A stretch of 64,000 nucleotides of DNA, from assembly GCA_903888515.1 (NCBI GenBank), contig CAISTY010000097.1, positions 1-64,000 on the forward strand. The letters run 5' to 3'. Below are positions 1 to 8,853 of this stretch, piece by piece (within the stretch, counting starts at the first letter, position 1; every line of letters begins with the position of its first letter). The notes under the pieces are model-generated. The model worked only from the letters and a program-made list of their open reading frames with translations. It searched no databases and was not told the DNA's origin. Position numbers and translations under genes: made by a program. This DNA is from Akkermansiaceae bacterium. GTDB lineage: Bacteria > Verrucomicrobiota > Verrucomicrobiia > Verrucomicrobiales > Akkermansiaceae.

Positions 1-860
1 CGCCACCGCCATCGCCTACGGCCAGACACTGTCCGCCTCCACCCTGAGCGGTGGTGTCGCCTCGGTGCCGGGTGCCTTCGCCTTCACCACGCCGACCACC
101 GTCCCGGCAGTCGGCACGGCCTCGCAAGGCGTGACCTTCACTCCGACCGATACGCTCAACTATAAGACTGCAACCACCAGCGCGAGTGTGACGGTTTCCA
201 CGGCGACCGCCACAGTCACGCTCGGCAACCTCACCGCCATCTATGACGGCACACCGAAGTCCGCTTCCGCAACCACAAACCCGGAAGGTCTAACTGTCGA
301 CCTTACCTACGATGGTTTGGCAACGCCCCCGAAGAACGCGGGTAGCTATGCGGTGGTTGCCACCATCGTCGATCAGAGCCGAACCGGTTCGTCCACCGGT
401 ACCCTGGTCATCGCCAAGGCAACGCCGTCGATCACGACCCCGCCGAGCGCCACCGCCATCGCCTACGGCCAGACACTGTCCGCCTCCACCCTGAGGGGTG
501 GTGGCGCCTCGGTGCCGGGAGTCTTCGCCTTCACCACGCCGACCACCGCCCCGACAGTTGGCATGGCCTCGCAAGGCGTGACCTTCACTCCGACCGATAC
601 GCTCAACTATAAGACTGCAACCACCAGCGCGAGTGTGACGGTTTCCACGGCGACGCCGTTGATCACGACCCCACCGACCGCCACAGATATCATCTATGGC
701 CAGTCCTTGGCCAGTTCCACCCTGAGCGGTGGCGTGACCTCGGTGCCAGGTGCCTTCACCTTCACCACGCCGACCCTGGTTCCGTCCGTCGGCACGGCCT
801 CTCAAGGCGTGACTTTCACCCCAGCCGACACGGCCAACTACCTGAACGCCGCCACCACCG
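1..860 (+). repeat. Tandem ~200 bp coding repeats (near-identical copies at ~1-206 and ~450-655, a more diverged copy at ~655-860)
   Basis: Direct comparison: 'gccaccgccatcgcctacggccagacactgtccgcctccaccctgag...' and 'gtgaccttcactccgaccgatacgctcaactataagactgcaaccaccagcgcgagtgtgacggtttccacggcgac' recur. Confidence 0.85.
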
Positions 861-1288
861 CCACCGTGAACGTGATGGTCACCCCTCCCATTCCCATGTC
901 CGTCGCACCGAAACCGATTGAGAGCTGGCGGACACTTTCCTTTAGCTCCGAACATGTAGCTGCCGGCCAAGCTGCCGATGACATGGATCCGGATCAGGAC
1001 GGGTTGGTCAATTTGGCCGAATATGCTTTGGGCACAGATCCGCTTGTCTTCACGCCGCCATTGACCGCGGCCAAGAACAGCGAGGGTCTCGTTCTAACAT
1101 TCACGCGTCCGAGAGGATTGTCAGATGTGCTGTATGCCGCAGATTCATCAGACGACCTGATCCACTGGAATCCTTGTGTCCTGGAAATGGTTGCCGACGG
1201 GCCGGTACAGACAATGCGGGCGATCGATCCGCTCACGTCGGGGAATCCGGCGCGGCGTTTCATTTCCCTGCGGTTCACAAAACCGTAA
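1..1288 (+). CDS. Secreted/surface protein with tandem MBG/YDG-like Ig-type repeats and a C-terminal DxDxDG calcium-binding-like segment (5' end outside window)
   Basis: Reading frame open from the window edge; repeated units 'ITTPPSATAIAYGQTLSASTLSGG..SVPGAFAFTTPT..P.VGTASQGVTFTPTDTLNYKTATTSASVTV'; C-terminal 'DMDPDQDGLVNLAEYALGTDPL'. Confidence 0.75.
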   Translation, partial: ATAIAYGQTLSASTLSGGVASVPGAFAFTTPTTVPAVGTASQGVTFTPTDTLNYKTATTSASVTVSTATATVTLGNLTAIYDGTPKSASATTNPEGLTVDLTYDGLATPPKNAGSYAVVATIVDQSRTGSSTGTLVIAKATPSITTPPSATAIAYGQTLSASTLRGGGASVPGVFAFTTPTTAPTVGMASQGVTFTPTDTLNYKTATTSASVTVSTATPLITTPPTATDIIYGQSLASSTLSGGVTSVPGAFTFTTPTLVPSVGTASQGVTFTPADTANYLNAATTATVNVMVTPPIPMSVAPKPIESWRTLSFSSEHVAAGQAADDMDPDQDGLVNLAEYALGTDPLVFTPPLTAAKNSEGLVLTFTRPRGLSDVLYAADSSDDLIHWNPCVLEMVADGPVQTMRAIDPLTSGNPARRFISLRFTKP

Positions 1289-1318
1289 GTACCACAAGCA
1301 TCGGAAGCCTGGATGACT

Positions 1319-2119
1319 CTACAGCTTTTCTTCCGTCTGTTCGACCCGGTGCCGCCCGCGCGGAATGCACCACCTGACAAAGGCTTTGCAAAACACCCAG
1401 AGACAGGCACCGTTGGTCTTCACGTAGCGCCAGAACATCCGGCGGGGTTCCTGAATCACCCGGTAAAGCCACTCGATGCCGCAGCGTTGCATCCACCGGG
1501 GTGCGCGCTTCACCATGCCGGCCATCACATCGAAACTCCCGCCCACACCTTGGATAACCCGGGCACCGAGTTGCTCCTTCCACTCGTCGGCAAGCCGCTC
1601 CTTCATCGGCGATCCTATTCCGAGAAAAAGAAAGTCTGGTGCCGTTTCGCACACAGCCTTGGCAATGGCCGGAATCTCCGGCTCCTTGAAATATCCGTTG
1701 CGGTATCCCGCGATCCTTACTCCGGGGAAATCAAGTCCGATCCGCCGCACACACTCCTCGACGATCTGCTGTCTGGCTCCCAACAGATATACCGAGAAAC
1801 CCTCACGGCCCGCCAACTCCAGCAGCTTGTGCATCAGGCCGATCCCATCGATCCGCTCTGGAATCGTGATCCCCAACATCGCGGCTAGCGGCAACATCGG
1901 CTGGCCATCGGCCAACACATAGTCTGCCCGCTCGAGCATCTCTCCCATAGAGGGCTCGCTCCGCACCATCGCCACCTTGTTGGCATTCACAAACTGAATG
2001 ACTTTCGCCGGTTGCCGGCCGCGGATCGATTCCGTTAGCTCGGCCAGCAGTGTGTCACTCGTCAGGCAATCCACCGGACAACCCAGAAATTCAACGCGTC
2101 TTGCTGGCATGGTGTTCAT
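1319..2119 (-). CDS. WecG/TagA/CpsF family glycosyltransferase (GT26)
   Basis: 'QFVNANKVAMVRSEPSMGEMLERADYVLADGQPMLPLAAMLG' and 'PDFLFLGIGSPMKERLADEWKEQLGARVIQGVGGSFDVMAGMVKRAPRWMQRCGIEWLYRVIQEPRRM'; start chosen at MNTMPARRVEF. Confidence 0.9.
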   Translation of the reverse strand: MNTMPARRVEFLGCPVDCLTSDTLLAELTESIRGRQPAKVIQFVNANKVAMVRSEPSMGEMLERADYVLADGQPMLPLAAMLGITIPERIDGIGLMHKLLELAGREGFSVYLLGARQQIVEECVRRIGLDFPGVRIAGYRNGYFKEPEIPAIAKAVCETAPDFLFLGIGSPMKERLADEWKEQLGARVIQGVGGSFDVMAGMVKRAPRWMQRCGIEWLYRVIQEPRRMFWRYVKTNGACLWVFCKAFVRWCIPRGRHRVEQTEEKL

Positions 2120-2263
2120 GAATGGGGAAGATGATAAAGATAGGCGCTGGAGATCTACGTAATTAAAGACAATTTTGAATGTTGGATATGAACTTGAGAA
2201 TGAGCCGCAGGCACCCGGCAAGCGCTACATCAATAATTCATAATTCAAAATTCATAATTTCTC

Positions 2264-3706
2264 CTACGACGCCCCCTTGCCAAACAAGACCACTGGAATA
2301 GTCATCAGCAGGATCTTCAAATCGAGCCAGATCGACCAGTTGTCGATATATTTGCGGTCCAGGATCATCCACTCCTCAAAGGTCAGTTCGTTGCGCCCGC
2401 TGATCTGCCACAAACAGGTGATCCCGGGTCTGATGGAAAGTCGGCGGCGATCACTCCAATCGTAAAGATCCACTTCACTCAACAGCGGTGGACGAGGCCC
2501 GACCAAACTCATGTCCCCCTTGAGCACATTGATCAGTTGGGGCAATTCGTCGATGCTGAGCTTGCGCAGAATAGAACCGACCCGCGTCACCCGCGGATCC
2601 TTGCGGATCTTGAAAACCGGTCCATCCATTTCATTGAGGTGCGCCAGTTCCTTTTTCCGCTCCTCCGCATCGACCACCATCGAGCGGAACTTCAGCAAAC
2701 GGAACCTGCGCTTGTTCATGCCGATCCGCTGCTGGCCGAAAAACACCGGACCGGAACTCGTGAACTTCACCGCCACCGCCGCCACCAGCAGCAAAGGACT
2801 AAGCGAAACCAGCAACAATGCCGAACCGAAGATATCCATTACCCGCTTGACAAATAACTGGAACAACAGGTTCTCCCGGAAAAATGTCACCATCTGGTCC
2901 CCTTCGAACTCCTCCACCTGGGCCTGCGACAGAACCTGTACATTTCCGAGATCCGGCACCAGACGCACCACCACACCAAGATCATTGCACATCCCAACCA
3001 CGTCACATGCCTGCGGAAAATTCTCCCGCAGCGGCAGGCAGAACATCACTTCATCGATCACACCCTTTTGCAGTTGGAGCCGCAGGTCGGCGACCGGCCC
3101 CAGCACTTTCCAGCGGGCCTCGATCCGACTCAGGTGTCCGGTGCTGCCAACATCCGCATAAAGAAACCCTTCAATCTCATATCCAAGCTCCCGCCGCGAC
3201 TCGATCCGGTCCGCCAGTTCAAAAGCCTTGGCCGTCTCGCCGATGATCAAGAGGTGGCGAGCATTGCGCCCCTTGCGCCTCAGGACTCTCAGCAGTGACC
3301 GCAGCACCACACGGCTGCCGATCAGCAGCGCTGTAGAACCTAGCAAGAACAAGGACACCACCAATGGCGTCACCATCTTGATATAGAACATCGCGCCGAC
3401 CATCAGCAGCAGCAGGCTGGTGATCGTCATCGCCTTGGCAATCTCGATCGCCTGGCTCTTCAGCGTTGTGAAACGGTTCGCATCGTAATGGACCAGCTTG
3501 TTGAAGATAAAGAACCATCCGAGCAACACACCGACCATGGCGAGCCCTTCGTAGGCCTGATAACTCTTGTCCAGAACCTCTAGGACAAAATCGAAGCGCC
3601 CCTTCTCTTGGACATATGCCACCAAAAGCACGAAAACTCCGACCATGATAATCTGGTCGAAAATACGAAATCCTTGAATCAGCAGCTTATGACGGAGGCG
3701 TATCAT
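2264..3706 (-). CDS. Exopolysaccharide biosynthesis polyprenyl glycosylphosphotransferase
   Basis: N-terminal TM helices plus C-terminal 'KRVMDIFGSALLLVSLSPLLLVAAVAVKFTSSGPVFFGQQRIGMNKRRFRLLKFRSMVVDAEERKKEL...GDMSLVGPRPPL..SIRPGITCLWQISGRNELTFEEWM'. Confidence 0.93.
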   Translation of the reverse strand: MIRLRHKLLIQGFRIFDQIIMVGVFVLLVAYVQEKGRFDFVLEVLDKSYQAYEGLAMVGVLLGWFFIFNKLVHYDANRFTTLKSQAIEIAKAMTITSLLLLMVGAMFYIKMVTPLVVSLFLLGSTALLIGSRVVLRSLLRVLRRKGRNARHLLIIGETAKAFELADRIESRRELGYEIEGFLYADVGSTGHLSRIEARWKVLGPVADLRLQLQKGVIDEVMFCLPLRENFPQACDVVGMCNDLGVVVRLVPDLGNVQVLSQAQVEEFEGDQMVTFFRENLLFQLFVKRVMDIFGSALLLVSLSPLLLVAAVAVKFTSSGPVFFGQQRIGMNKRRFRLLKFRSMVVDAEERKKELAHLNEMDGPVFKIRKDPRVTRVGSILRKLSIDELPQLINVLKGDMSLVGPRPPLLSEVDLYDWSDRRRLSIRPGITCLWQISGRNELTFEEWMILDRKYIDNWSIWLDLKILLMTIPVVLFGKGAS

Positions 3707-3788
3707 GGTAATGGGACAGTTACGCGCTGACGCGCATTAGGAGGAAAGGCTGTGGGAAGAAAGAACTGAAATTCAACTTCGCGCTATC

Positions 3789-4781
3789 TCATGTCAGCTC
3801 TGCTTTTTGATGTATTACTGATTTCTGCTTTCCCTTTCCAGCTTTCCTCTCACGGTGGCGAAACCAAGCGGCTGCCAAAAACAGCGGAAGTAGAGTAACC
3901 GCAAAAAACAAGGGTCCGCCTTTGTGGTGGATCCAACTATCAATCATGTCCGGTCCGACGTGGACACAGAGCAAGCCAATGACCAGCACCCGAAAAGCGT
4001 TGCGGACGATTCCCAGTGGAATCACCATCGCCACCAGCAGACCCCGGTGCCATGATGAAGAAAGAAACATATAGGAGGCGATCAGGCTGGTGATGAACAG
4101 AACCACGGTGGAGCGAATCCCGCTGCAACTGCTCGCCACCTCCAGCGTCGTGCCCGGCAATTCCATCACCTGCCCGCTGCGGAAGACCGGTGTCCCTGTC
4201 CATTGAAAGAACCAGTGAACAACCTCCGCCGACGCCCGCATCAGAAAGTCTTCCAAAGCCACCACGACGAGGTCGGGCATCGGTACCATGAACACCAGCA
4301 GCGCGAAGGGAAAAACCAACAAGCGCATCCACGATGTTCCGAGAAACACAAAGCCGCCAGCTATCACCAGCAGCGCATAGCAGGCGGCCGCCCGGGCCAA
4401 CTGATCATTGTGACTCCATCCTCCGGTACCTGTTAGCTTCGGCCCGAAAAACACCGCTGCGGCCGCAAGCGCGAAGATCAATGCCCCGCCCATCACCCCG
4501 GCCACGGAACCTCGCCGATCCCGCGGCAGCAAATCCCGCTTGAGTACCGCCAGATAAATGGAGACCAGCGGAATCAGCAGAATGTGCGAGTGGAGTTCCT
4601 CTTTCAGCGCGTAGCGGACCAGCGCCACCAACGGTTCGAGGAATGCCAAGGACAGGATTCCCACATACAGGAAATAGCCAATCAGCCTGCGGTCCGACCA
4701 CCAGGCCGATGCCTTATCAACGTTGGCCGGGCCATCGCCATCCTTTGGTTCCTGTGCTTGCGATATGGGGGAGTCTTCCAT
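3789..4781 (-). CDS. Exosortase/archaeosortase family transpeptidase
   Basis: Polytopic protein with 'ASSCSGIRSTVVLFITSL' (catalytic Cys region), 'PLGIVRNAFRVLVIGLL' (Arg) and a downstream His ('WIHHKGGPLFF'). Confidence 0.88.
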   Translation of the reverse strand: MEDSPISQAQEPKDGDGPANVDKASAWWSDRRLIGYFLYVGILSLAFLEPLVALVRYALKEELHSHILLIPLVSIYLAVLKRDLLPRDRRGSVAGVMGGALIFALAAAAVFFGPKLTGTGGWSHNDQLARAAACYALLVIAGGFVFLGTSWMRLLVFPFALLVFMVPMPDLVVVALEDFLMRASAEVVHWFFQWTGTPVFRSGQVMELPGTTLEVASSCSGIRSTVVLFITSLIASYMFLSSSWHRGLLVAMVIPLGIVRNAFRVLVIGLLCVHVGPDMIDSWIHHKGGPLFFAVTLLPLFLAAAWFRHRERKAGKGKQKSVIHQKAELT

Positions 4782-4836
4782 GGGTTGGTGTGGGTGGATG
4801 ATTCAGTGTGGTTTGAAGTAACAAATCCCATTTCGT

Positions 4837-6123
4837 TCAGGCCTTCCACACCTTGCCCGATTTCACCGCGATGCCCTGCATCGCATTGCGTGTATCGACG
4901 ATGCAGCGTGCCCACTGACCGAGTTGAGCATAGTCAATGCAGGCGTGTGCGGTGCTGATGAGAATCAAATCGAACGAACGGACCGTCGCCTCATCCCACC
5001 CCACGGATTTCGTCCCGGCCCAGTGCGCATGCTCGCGCGAGGGCCTGATCACCGGCACATAGGGGTCGTAATAACTCACCTCGGCACCACGCTCCTTCAG
5101 CAATTCCAGCAACTTATAACTCGGTGACTCGCGGTCATCGTCCACGTTCGGTTTGTAAGCCATGCCGACAACCAGCACGCGCGATCCGTTGACCGACATG
5201 CGTGCCGCATTGAGCGCCTCGCCCACACGCCCGATCACGTGTTTCGGCATCGATGTGTTGACCTCTCCGGCCAGTTCGATGAAGCGGGTAGTTTGTTCAT
5301 ACTCGCGCGCCTTCCAAGTCAGGTAGAACGGATCGATAGGGATACAGTGTCCGCCCAAGCCCGGGCCCGGATAGAATGCCATGAATCCGAACGGCTTCGT
5401 TTTGGCCGCCTCGATCACCTCCCAAACGTCGATCCCCATCGCCGCATAAACCAGCTTCAATTCATTGACGAGCGCGATGTTCACACTACGGAAGATGTTC
5501 TCTAACAGCTTAGTGGCCTCGGCCGCCCGGCACGATGACACCGGCACCAACCGTTGGATCGCCATGCCATAGATTTCCATCGCCTTCTGCAGGCAGGCCG
5601 GGGTGTAGCCGCCGATGACTTTCGGAATGTTCGCCACTACGCTCTGCGGGTTGCCCGGATCCTCGCGCTCCGGCGAGAACGCCAAGTGGAAATCCTCGCC
5701 CGCCACCAGACCCGAGCCCTCCTCAAGCACCGCCCGCAGATTTTCGTCGGTGGTACCTGGATAGGTCGTGGATTCCAGCACTACCACCGTGCCCTTCTTC
5801 AGGTGCGGTGCGATCGCTTCCCCGGACTTCAAAACATAGGAGATATCCGGTTCACGGTTCGAGTTCAGCGGCGTCGGAACGCAGATGATCACCGCATCCA
5901 CCTCGGACACCCGGGAAAAATCAGTTGATGCTGAAAAAGTCCCCTCGCCCACCAACTTAGAGATCTCCCCGTCCGGAATGTGATGGATGTAACTGCGACC
6001 GGCGTGGATCGCATCGATCTTGGCGGCATCGACGTCGAGACCGAGAACCTCGACTCCCGAGCGGGCGAACTGAAGGGACAATGGAAGCCCCACATAACCT
6101 AGTCCTATAATTGCTGTTTTCAT
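4837..6123 (-). CDS. UDP-N-acetyl-hexosamine 6-dehydrogenase (WbpA/TviB/WecC-like nucleotide sugar dehydrogenase)
   Basis: 'MKTAIIGLGYVGLPLSLQFARSGVEVLGLDVD', 'VVLESTTYPGTTDE', 'PGPGLGGHCIPIDPFYL'. Confidence 0.92.
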   Translation of the reverse strand: MKTAIIGLGYVGLPLSLQFARSGVEVLGLDVDAAKIDAIHAGRSYIHHIPDGEISKLVGEGTFSASTDFSRVSEVDAVIICVPTPLNSNREPDISYVLKSGEAIAPHLKKGTVVVLESTTYPGTTDENLRAVLEEGSGLVAGEDFHLAFSPEREDPGNPQSVVANIPKVIGGYTPACLQKAMEIYGMAIQRLVPVSSCRAAEATKLLENIFRSVNIALVNELKLVYAAMGIDVWEVIEAAKTKPFGFMAFYPGPGLGGHCIPIDPFYLTWKAREYEQTTRFIELAGEVNTSMPKHVIGRVGEALNAARMSVNGSRVLVVGMAYKPNVDDDRESPSYKLLELLKERGAEVSYYDPYVPVIRPSREHAHWAGTKSVGWDEATVRSFDLILISTAHACIDYAQLGQWARCIVDTRNAMQGIAVKSGKVWKA

Positions 6124-6203
6124 AGAGTTGCTTCAAAAAAATTTGGGAAAGTGGGGTGCATGCAAGGCTTGGAGTAGCAAGACACAGTGAACATGCGGGT
6201 ACT

Positions 6204-6271
6204 CAAAGAGGGGCGCGGGCAGCCCCCGTGATCTTCAGCAGCAAACGGGCGAGCCGCCCGTTCCCCTCTTG
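6204..6271. repeat. Family-2 intergenic palindromic repeat, copy 2a
   Basis: 'caaagaggggcgcgggcagcccccgtg...aaacgggcgagccgcccgttcccctcttg': two palindromic half-units in inverted orientation. Confidence 0.65.
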
Positions 6272-6294
6272 TTTCCCGCCTTCCGCATTCGGCT

Positions 6295-7008
6295 TCACTC
6301 CGCTCTGAACCACAACCGTGCATAGAGGTACGCCGCACCCTCACTGAGGATTTCCTTCACGCCTTCGCTGAAATACCACCAGCCGTCCGGGTCATACTCG
6401 CGGTTCCGAATCGCGATCACCCCGACATCGATCCCCGGGCCGAAGGCCTTCTGGAACAGCAAGCGACTGCGCCGGGCATGGACGCCCATCGTCAAAACAT
6501 TGATGGAACTCACGCTCACCCCCTGGTCCTTCAGCCACTTCTTCACAGCAAGGGCAGACGCATAGGTCCGGTCGCGCACTGGTTCAGACAGCAACTCGGG
6601 TGATGGTACCGGGTGCACATGTGGCAAATCGCAGCCGATCCGTTGCAGGTGCTTCAGCGCCATGCGGGCATAGGTGTCGCCGGGCTCGGGATTCACCTCG
6701 CCCTTGACTGTACCGCCGGTCAACAAGAGGTAACGTGAACTTTGCTCTACGGAGAGATCAAGACCGCGCTTCAGCGCATAAGCCGGAACCCATCCCTCGA
6801 CCACCATGATATCGGACGCAACCGGCCGGTTGGGTGCCAAAAACGGATGGATCCCGTGCAAAACGGCATAACATGCCATGGCCACCAATACCAGCAACGA
6901 TAGCCAGCCACACCAAGTGGGAACCCACAGCTCCCGCCGCCGCATTAGACCGAGGCAGCGTTTCGCTGGTCTATTTTCGGAACTCATTCGGGCAGAATTA
7001 TTGACCAC
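6295..7008 (-). CDS. YdcF/SanA/ElyC-like DUF218 family membrane protein
   Basis: N-terminal TM helix, 'ASDIMVVEGWVPAYALKRGLDLSVEQSSRYLLLTGG', 'SSINVLTMGVHARRSRLLFQKAFG'. Confidence 0.6.
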   Translation of the reverse strand: MVNNSARMSSENRPAKRCLGLMRRRELWVPTWCGWLSLLVLVAMACYAVLHGIHPFLAPNRPVASDIMVVEGWVPAYALKRGLDLSVEQSSRYLLLTGGTVKGEVNPEPGDTYARMALKHLQRIGCDLPHVHPVPSPELLSEPVRDRTYASALAVKKWLKDQGVSVSSINVLTMGVHARRSRLLFQKAFGPGIDVGVIAIRNREYDPDGWWYFSEGVKEILSEGAAYLYARLWFRAE

Positions 7009-7096
7009 GGATGGTGAGATGGTTACAGCGATTCATGTGCTCATCTTCAAGCTTCCACATGAAAAAATCTTATCTTACAATGCATTCCGTCACCCG

Positions 7097-8371
7097 TCAT
7101 CCCGCTTCGTCTTGCGTCTTTTCCACACGGGCGAGCCGCCCGTGCCCCTCTTGTCTTGCGTCTTGTATCTTGCAGTCTTCTGTCTTCAACAAATTCGTCA
7201 GCGCATAAAACAACTGCGCCTGGGGCCAGCGCAGGAAAGGAAAACGATGGCGGAAGCCGCCGCGAAAGACACGTGTCACGAAGTGGCCATCAGGCAGTTG
7301 GTGCTCCTCGATCAGCTTCGAAGCCAATCCACGTGCCAACTCCCCCGCTTGCGGAATCATGCCACCGATCAAGACCCCCAATGTGATACCCTCGGCAAAG
7401 TTATACATCTCCAGCTTCGCCAGTTGCAGCCGTGGCTTGACGGCGAACGATTTTGGGTTGTCATCGGCATCGATCAGATTATGCCTGTAATAATCAAATC
7501 CCCGCCGAATCGATGCCTCGATCCGCTCGTCCGGCTCGATCCGGTAAATCTTGAACAGATTCTTGAGATTAAAGCAGGTGTGGAAATTATCGATGAAACT
7601 CCTCTCCTCGTTCATCGCATACAGCCATGATCCATCGTCCTGCTGGGATTCGAGCACGAAGTTCAGATTCCTCCGTGACGACTCAACGTAATCCTGCCGC
7701 CCGAAGCGCTTTCCGGCATCACAAAGGACGTATGCCCGGTATGCCGTCGCGTTGACAACCTGGCGCTTGTCAAACGGCGAATAACTCCCCGCAGCCGCGT
7801 TTGGACCGGTCGGAATATCCTTCAGGTCTCCATGGACAAATGCCGCAATCCACGTTGCCAACTCGCGATATTTCCCCTCCACCGTCGCCTCTAGCAGTCC
7901 AAGATAAGCCTCGTAACAATATGGCGTGCAGGTGATATAGGGCGTGTTCTTCGGCCAAACCGCGTTCTTGTTGTTCTGCCAATCGAATGGGTAGCCCCAG
8001 CACGGGCCTCGGAAGCCCGGGATCGAGTATCCCATGATTTCCTCGCCCAATGCCACCGCCCGTTCGAGATACTTCGCCTCCCCCGTAACCTGATAGAGAT
8101 TCAGGAAGCCCAGCAGGAGTTGCGCGTCGGCTGTCGCGAAGCGCTCCTTCTTCACGAAAAGCCTCCGCATCGAAGGACATAGCAGATCGATCGCCACCAG
8201 CGGCGCGACTAACGGAATTCCCAGACGACCCTTCGCATAATATACTTTCCTCGACCACAAGCCATAGCGGGTTCCCCAAATGTCATAGGGGTCGTAGCTC
8301 TCGTAGCCCGCCCGCTCGAGCCATGCCAAAAAGCGGGCGCAAGCCGTGTGCAATGAATCGGGAGAGACCAT
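7097..8371 (-). CDS. Alpha/alpha-barrel (six-hairpin-like) EPS-locus protein, possible glycan-modifying enzyme
   Basis: Helical repeat pattern 'ADAQLLLGFLNLYQVTGEAKYLERAVALGEEIM', 'NATAYRAYVLCDAGKRFGRQDYVESSRRNLNFVLESQQDDGSWLYAM'; C-terminal ~29 aa encoded inside a family-2 repeat. Confidence 0.5.
   Translation of the reverse strand: MVSPDSLHTACARFLAWLERAGYESYDPYDIWGTRYGLWSRKVYYAKGRLGIPLVAPLVAIDLLCPSMRRLFVKKERFATADAQLLLGFLNLYQVTGEAKYLERAVALGEEIMGYSIPGFRGPCWGYPFDWQNNKNAVWPKNTPYITCTPYCYEAYLGLLEATVEGKYRELATWIAAFVHGDLKDIPTGPNAAAGSYSPFDKRQVVNATAYRAYVLCDAGKRFGRQDYVESSRRNLNFVLESQQDDGSWLYAMNEERSFIDNFHTCFNLKNLFKIYRIEPDERIEASIRRGFDYYRHNLIDADDNPKSFAVKPRLQLAKLEMYNFAEGITLGVLIGGMIPQAGELARGLASKLIEEHQLPDGHFVTRVFRGGFRHRFPFLRWPQAQLFYALTNLLKTEDCKIQDARQEGHGRLARVEKTQDEAG
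7101..7188. repeat. Family-2 repeat, copy 2b (half element) overlapping the 3' end of the 7097..8371 CDS
   Basis: 'cttcgtcttgcgtcttttccacacgggcgagccgcccgtgcccctcttgtcttgcgtcttgtatcttgcagtcttctgtcttc'. Confidence 0.6.
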
Positions 8372-8380
8372 GGAGATGAA

Positions 8381-8853
8381 GAGAGGACAGCGGACGGAGG
8401 ACGGAAGAGGGAGAGTCTTTCAGACAAGAGGGGCACGGCCAGCTTGGCCGTGTGTTGGATGAAGAAGCAACGGGCGGGCCGCCCAATACTGTTTACTTAG
8501 CGCCTGATGAGGCGAAATCTCAGGTCGCAGAATCGTTGCCCGAATTGGATTGATGATTGTCGATTCCGGATTGTTGATTTTTGATCTGAGCTTGAAGCCG
8601 AGCTTCAGCGCCCAGCAAGCTCACTTCAAAAATCAACAATCCTCAATCGTCAATCAATGCAAAGGAGCGCGATACTCCAAGAAAGCCAGTCCTTCGCAAC
8701 GACATTGGGTTTTCAATGACTCCACCCAAAGAAATGCCTTTGGAGTGCTAAGTAAACAGTATTGGGCGGGCTGCCCGTGCCCCTCTTGGGATGTGGTGTG
8801 ATTAGTCATCAGCCCTCCCTCTTCTCTTCCTCTTATCAGTCATCCGTCTTCCG
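8381..8853. repeat. Family-2 repeat, copy 2c, interrupted by a TIR-bounded insertion
   Basis: Left half 'acggaagagggagagtctttcagacaagaggggcacggccagcttggccgtgtgttggatga.gaagcaac.ggcgggccgccc' matches copy 2d; right half 'gggcgggctgcccgtgcccctcttgggatg..gtgtgat.agt' resumes after the insertion. Confidence 0.75.
8485..8763. mobile_element. MITE-like non-autonomous element (~279 bp) with perfect 17 bp terminal inverted repeats
   Basis: AATACTGTTTACTTAGC at 8485-8501 and its exact reverse complement GCTAAGTAAACAGTATT at 8747-8763; internal inverted repeat 8549-8584 / 8626-8658; near-identical 13 bp flanks GGGCGGGC[C/T]GCCC. Confidence 0.8.

Noticed and set aside
290-970. 226 aa minus-strand ORF, Gly/Arg-rich
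   Set aside because: Exact antisense of the MBG-repeat gene; composition artefact of GC-rich coding DNA.
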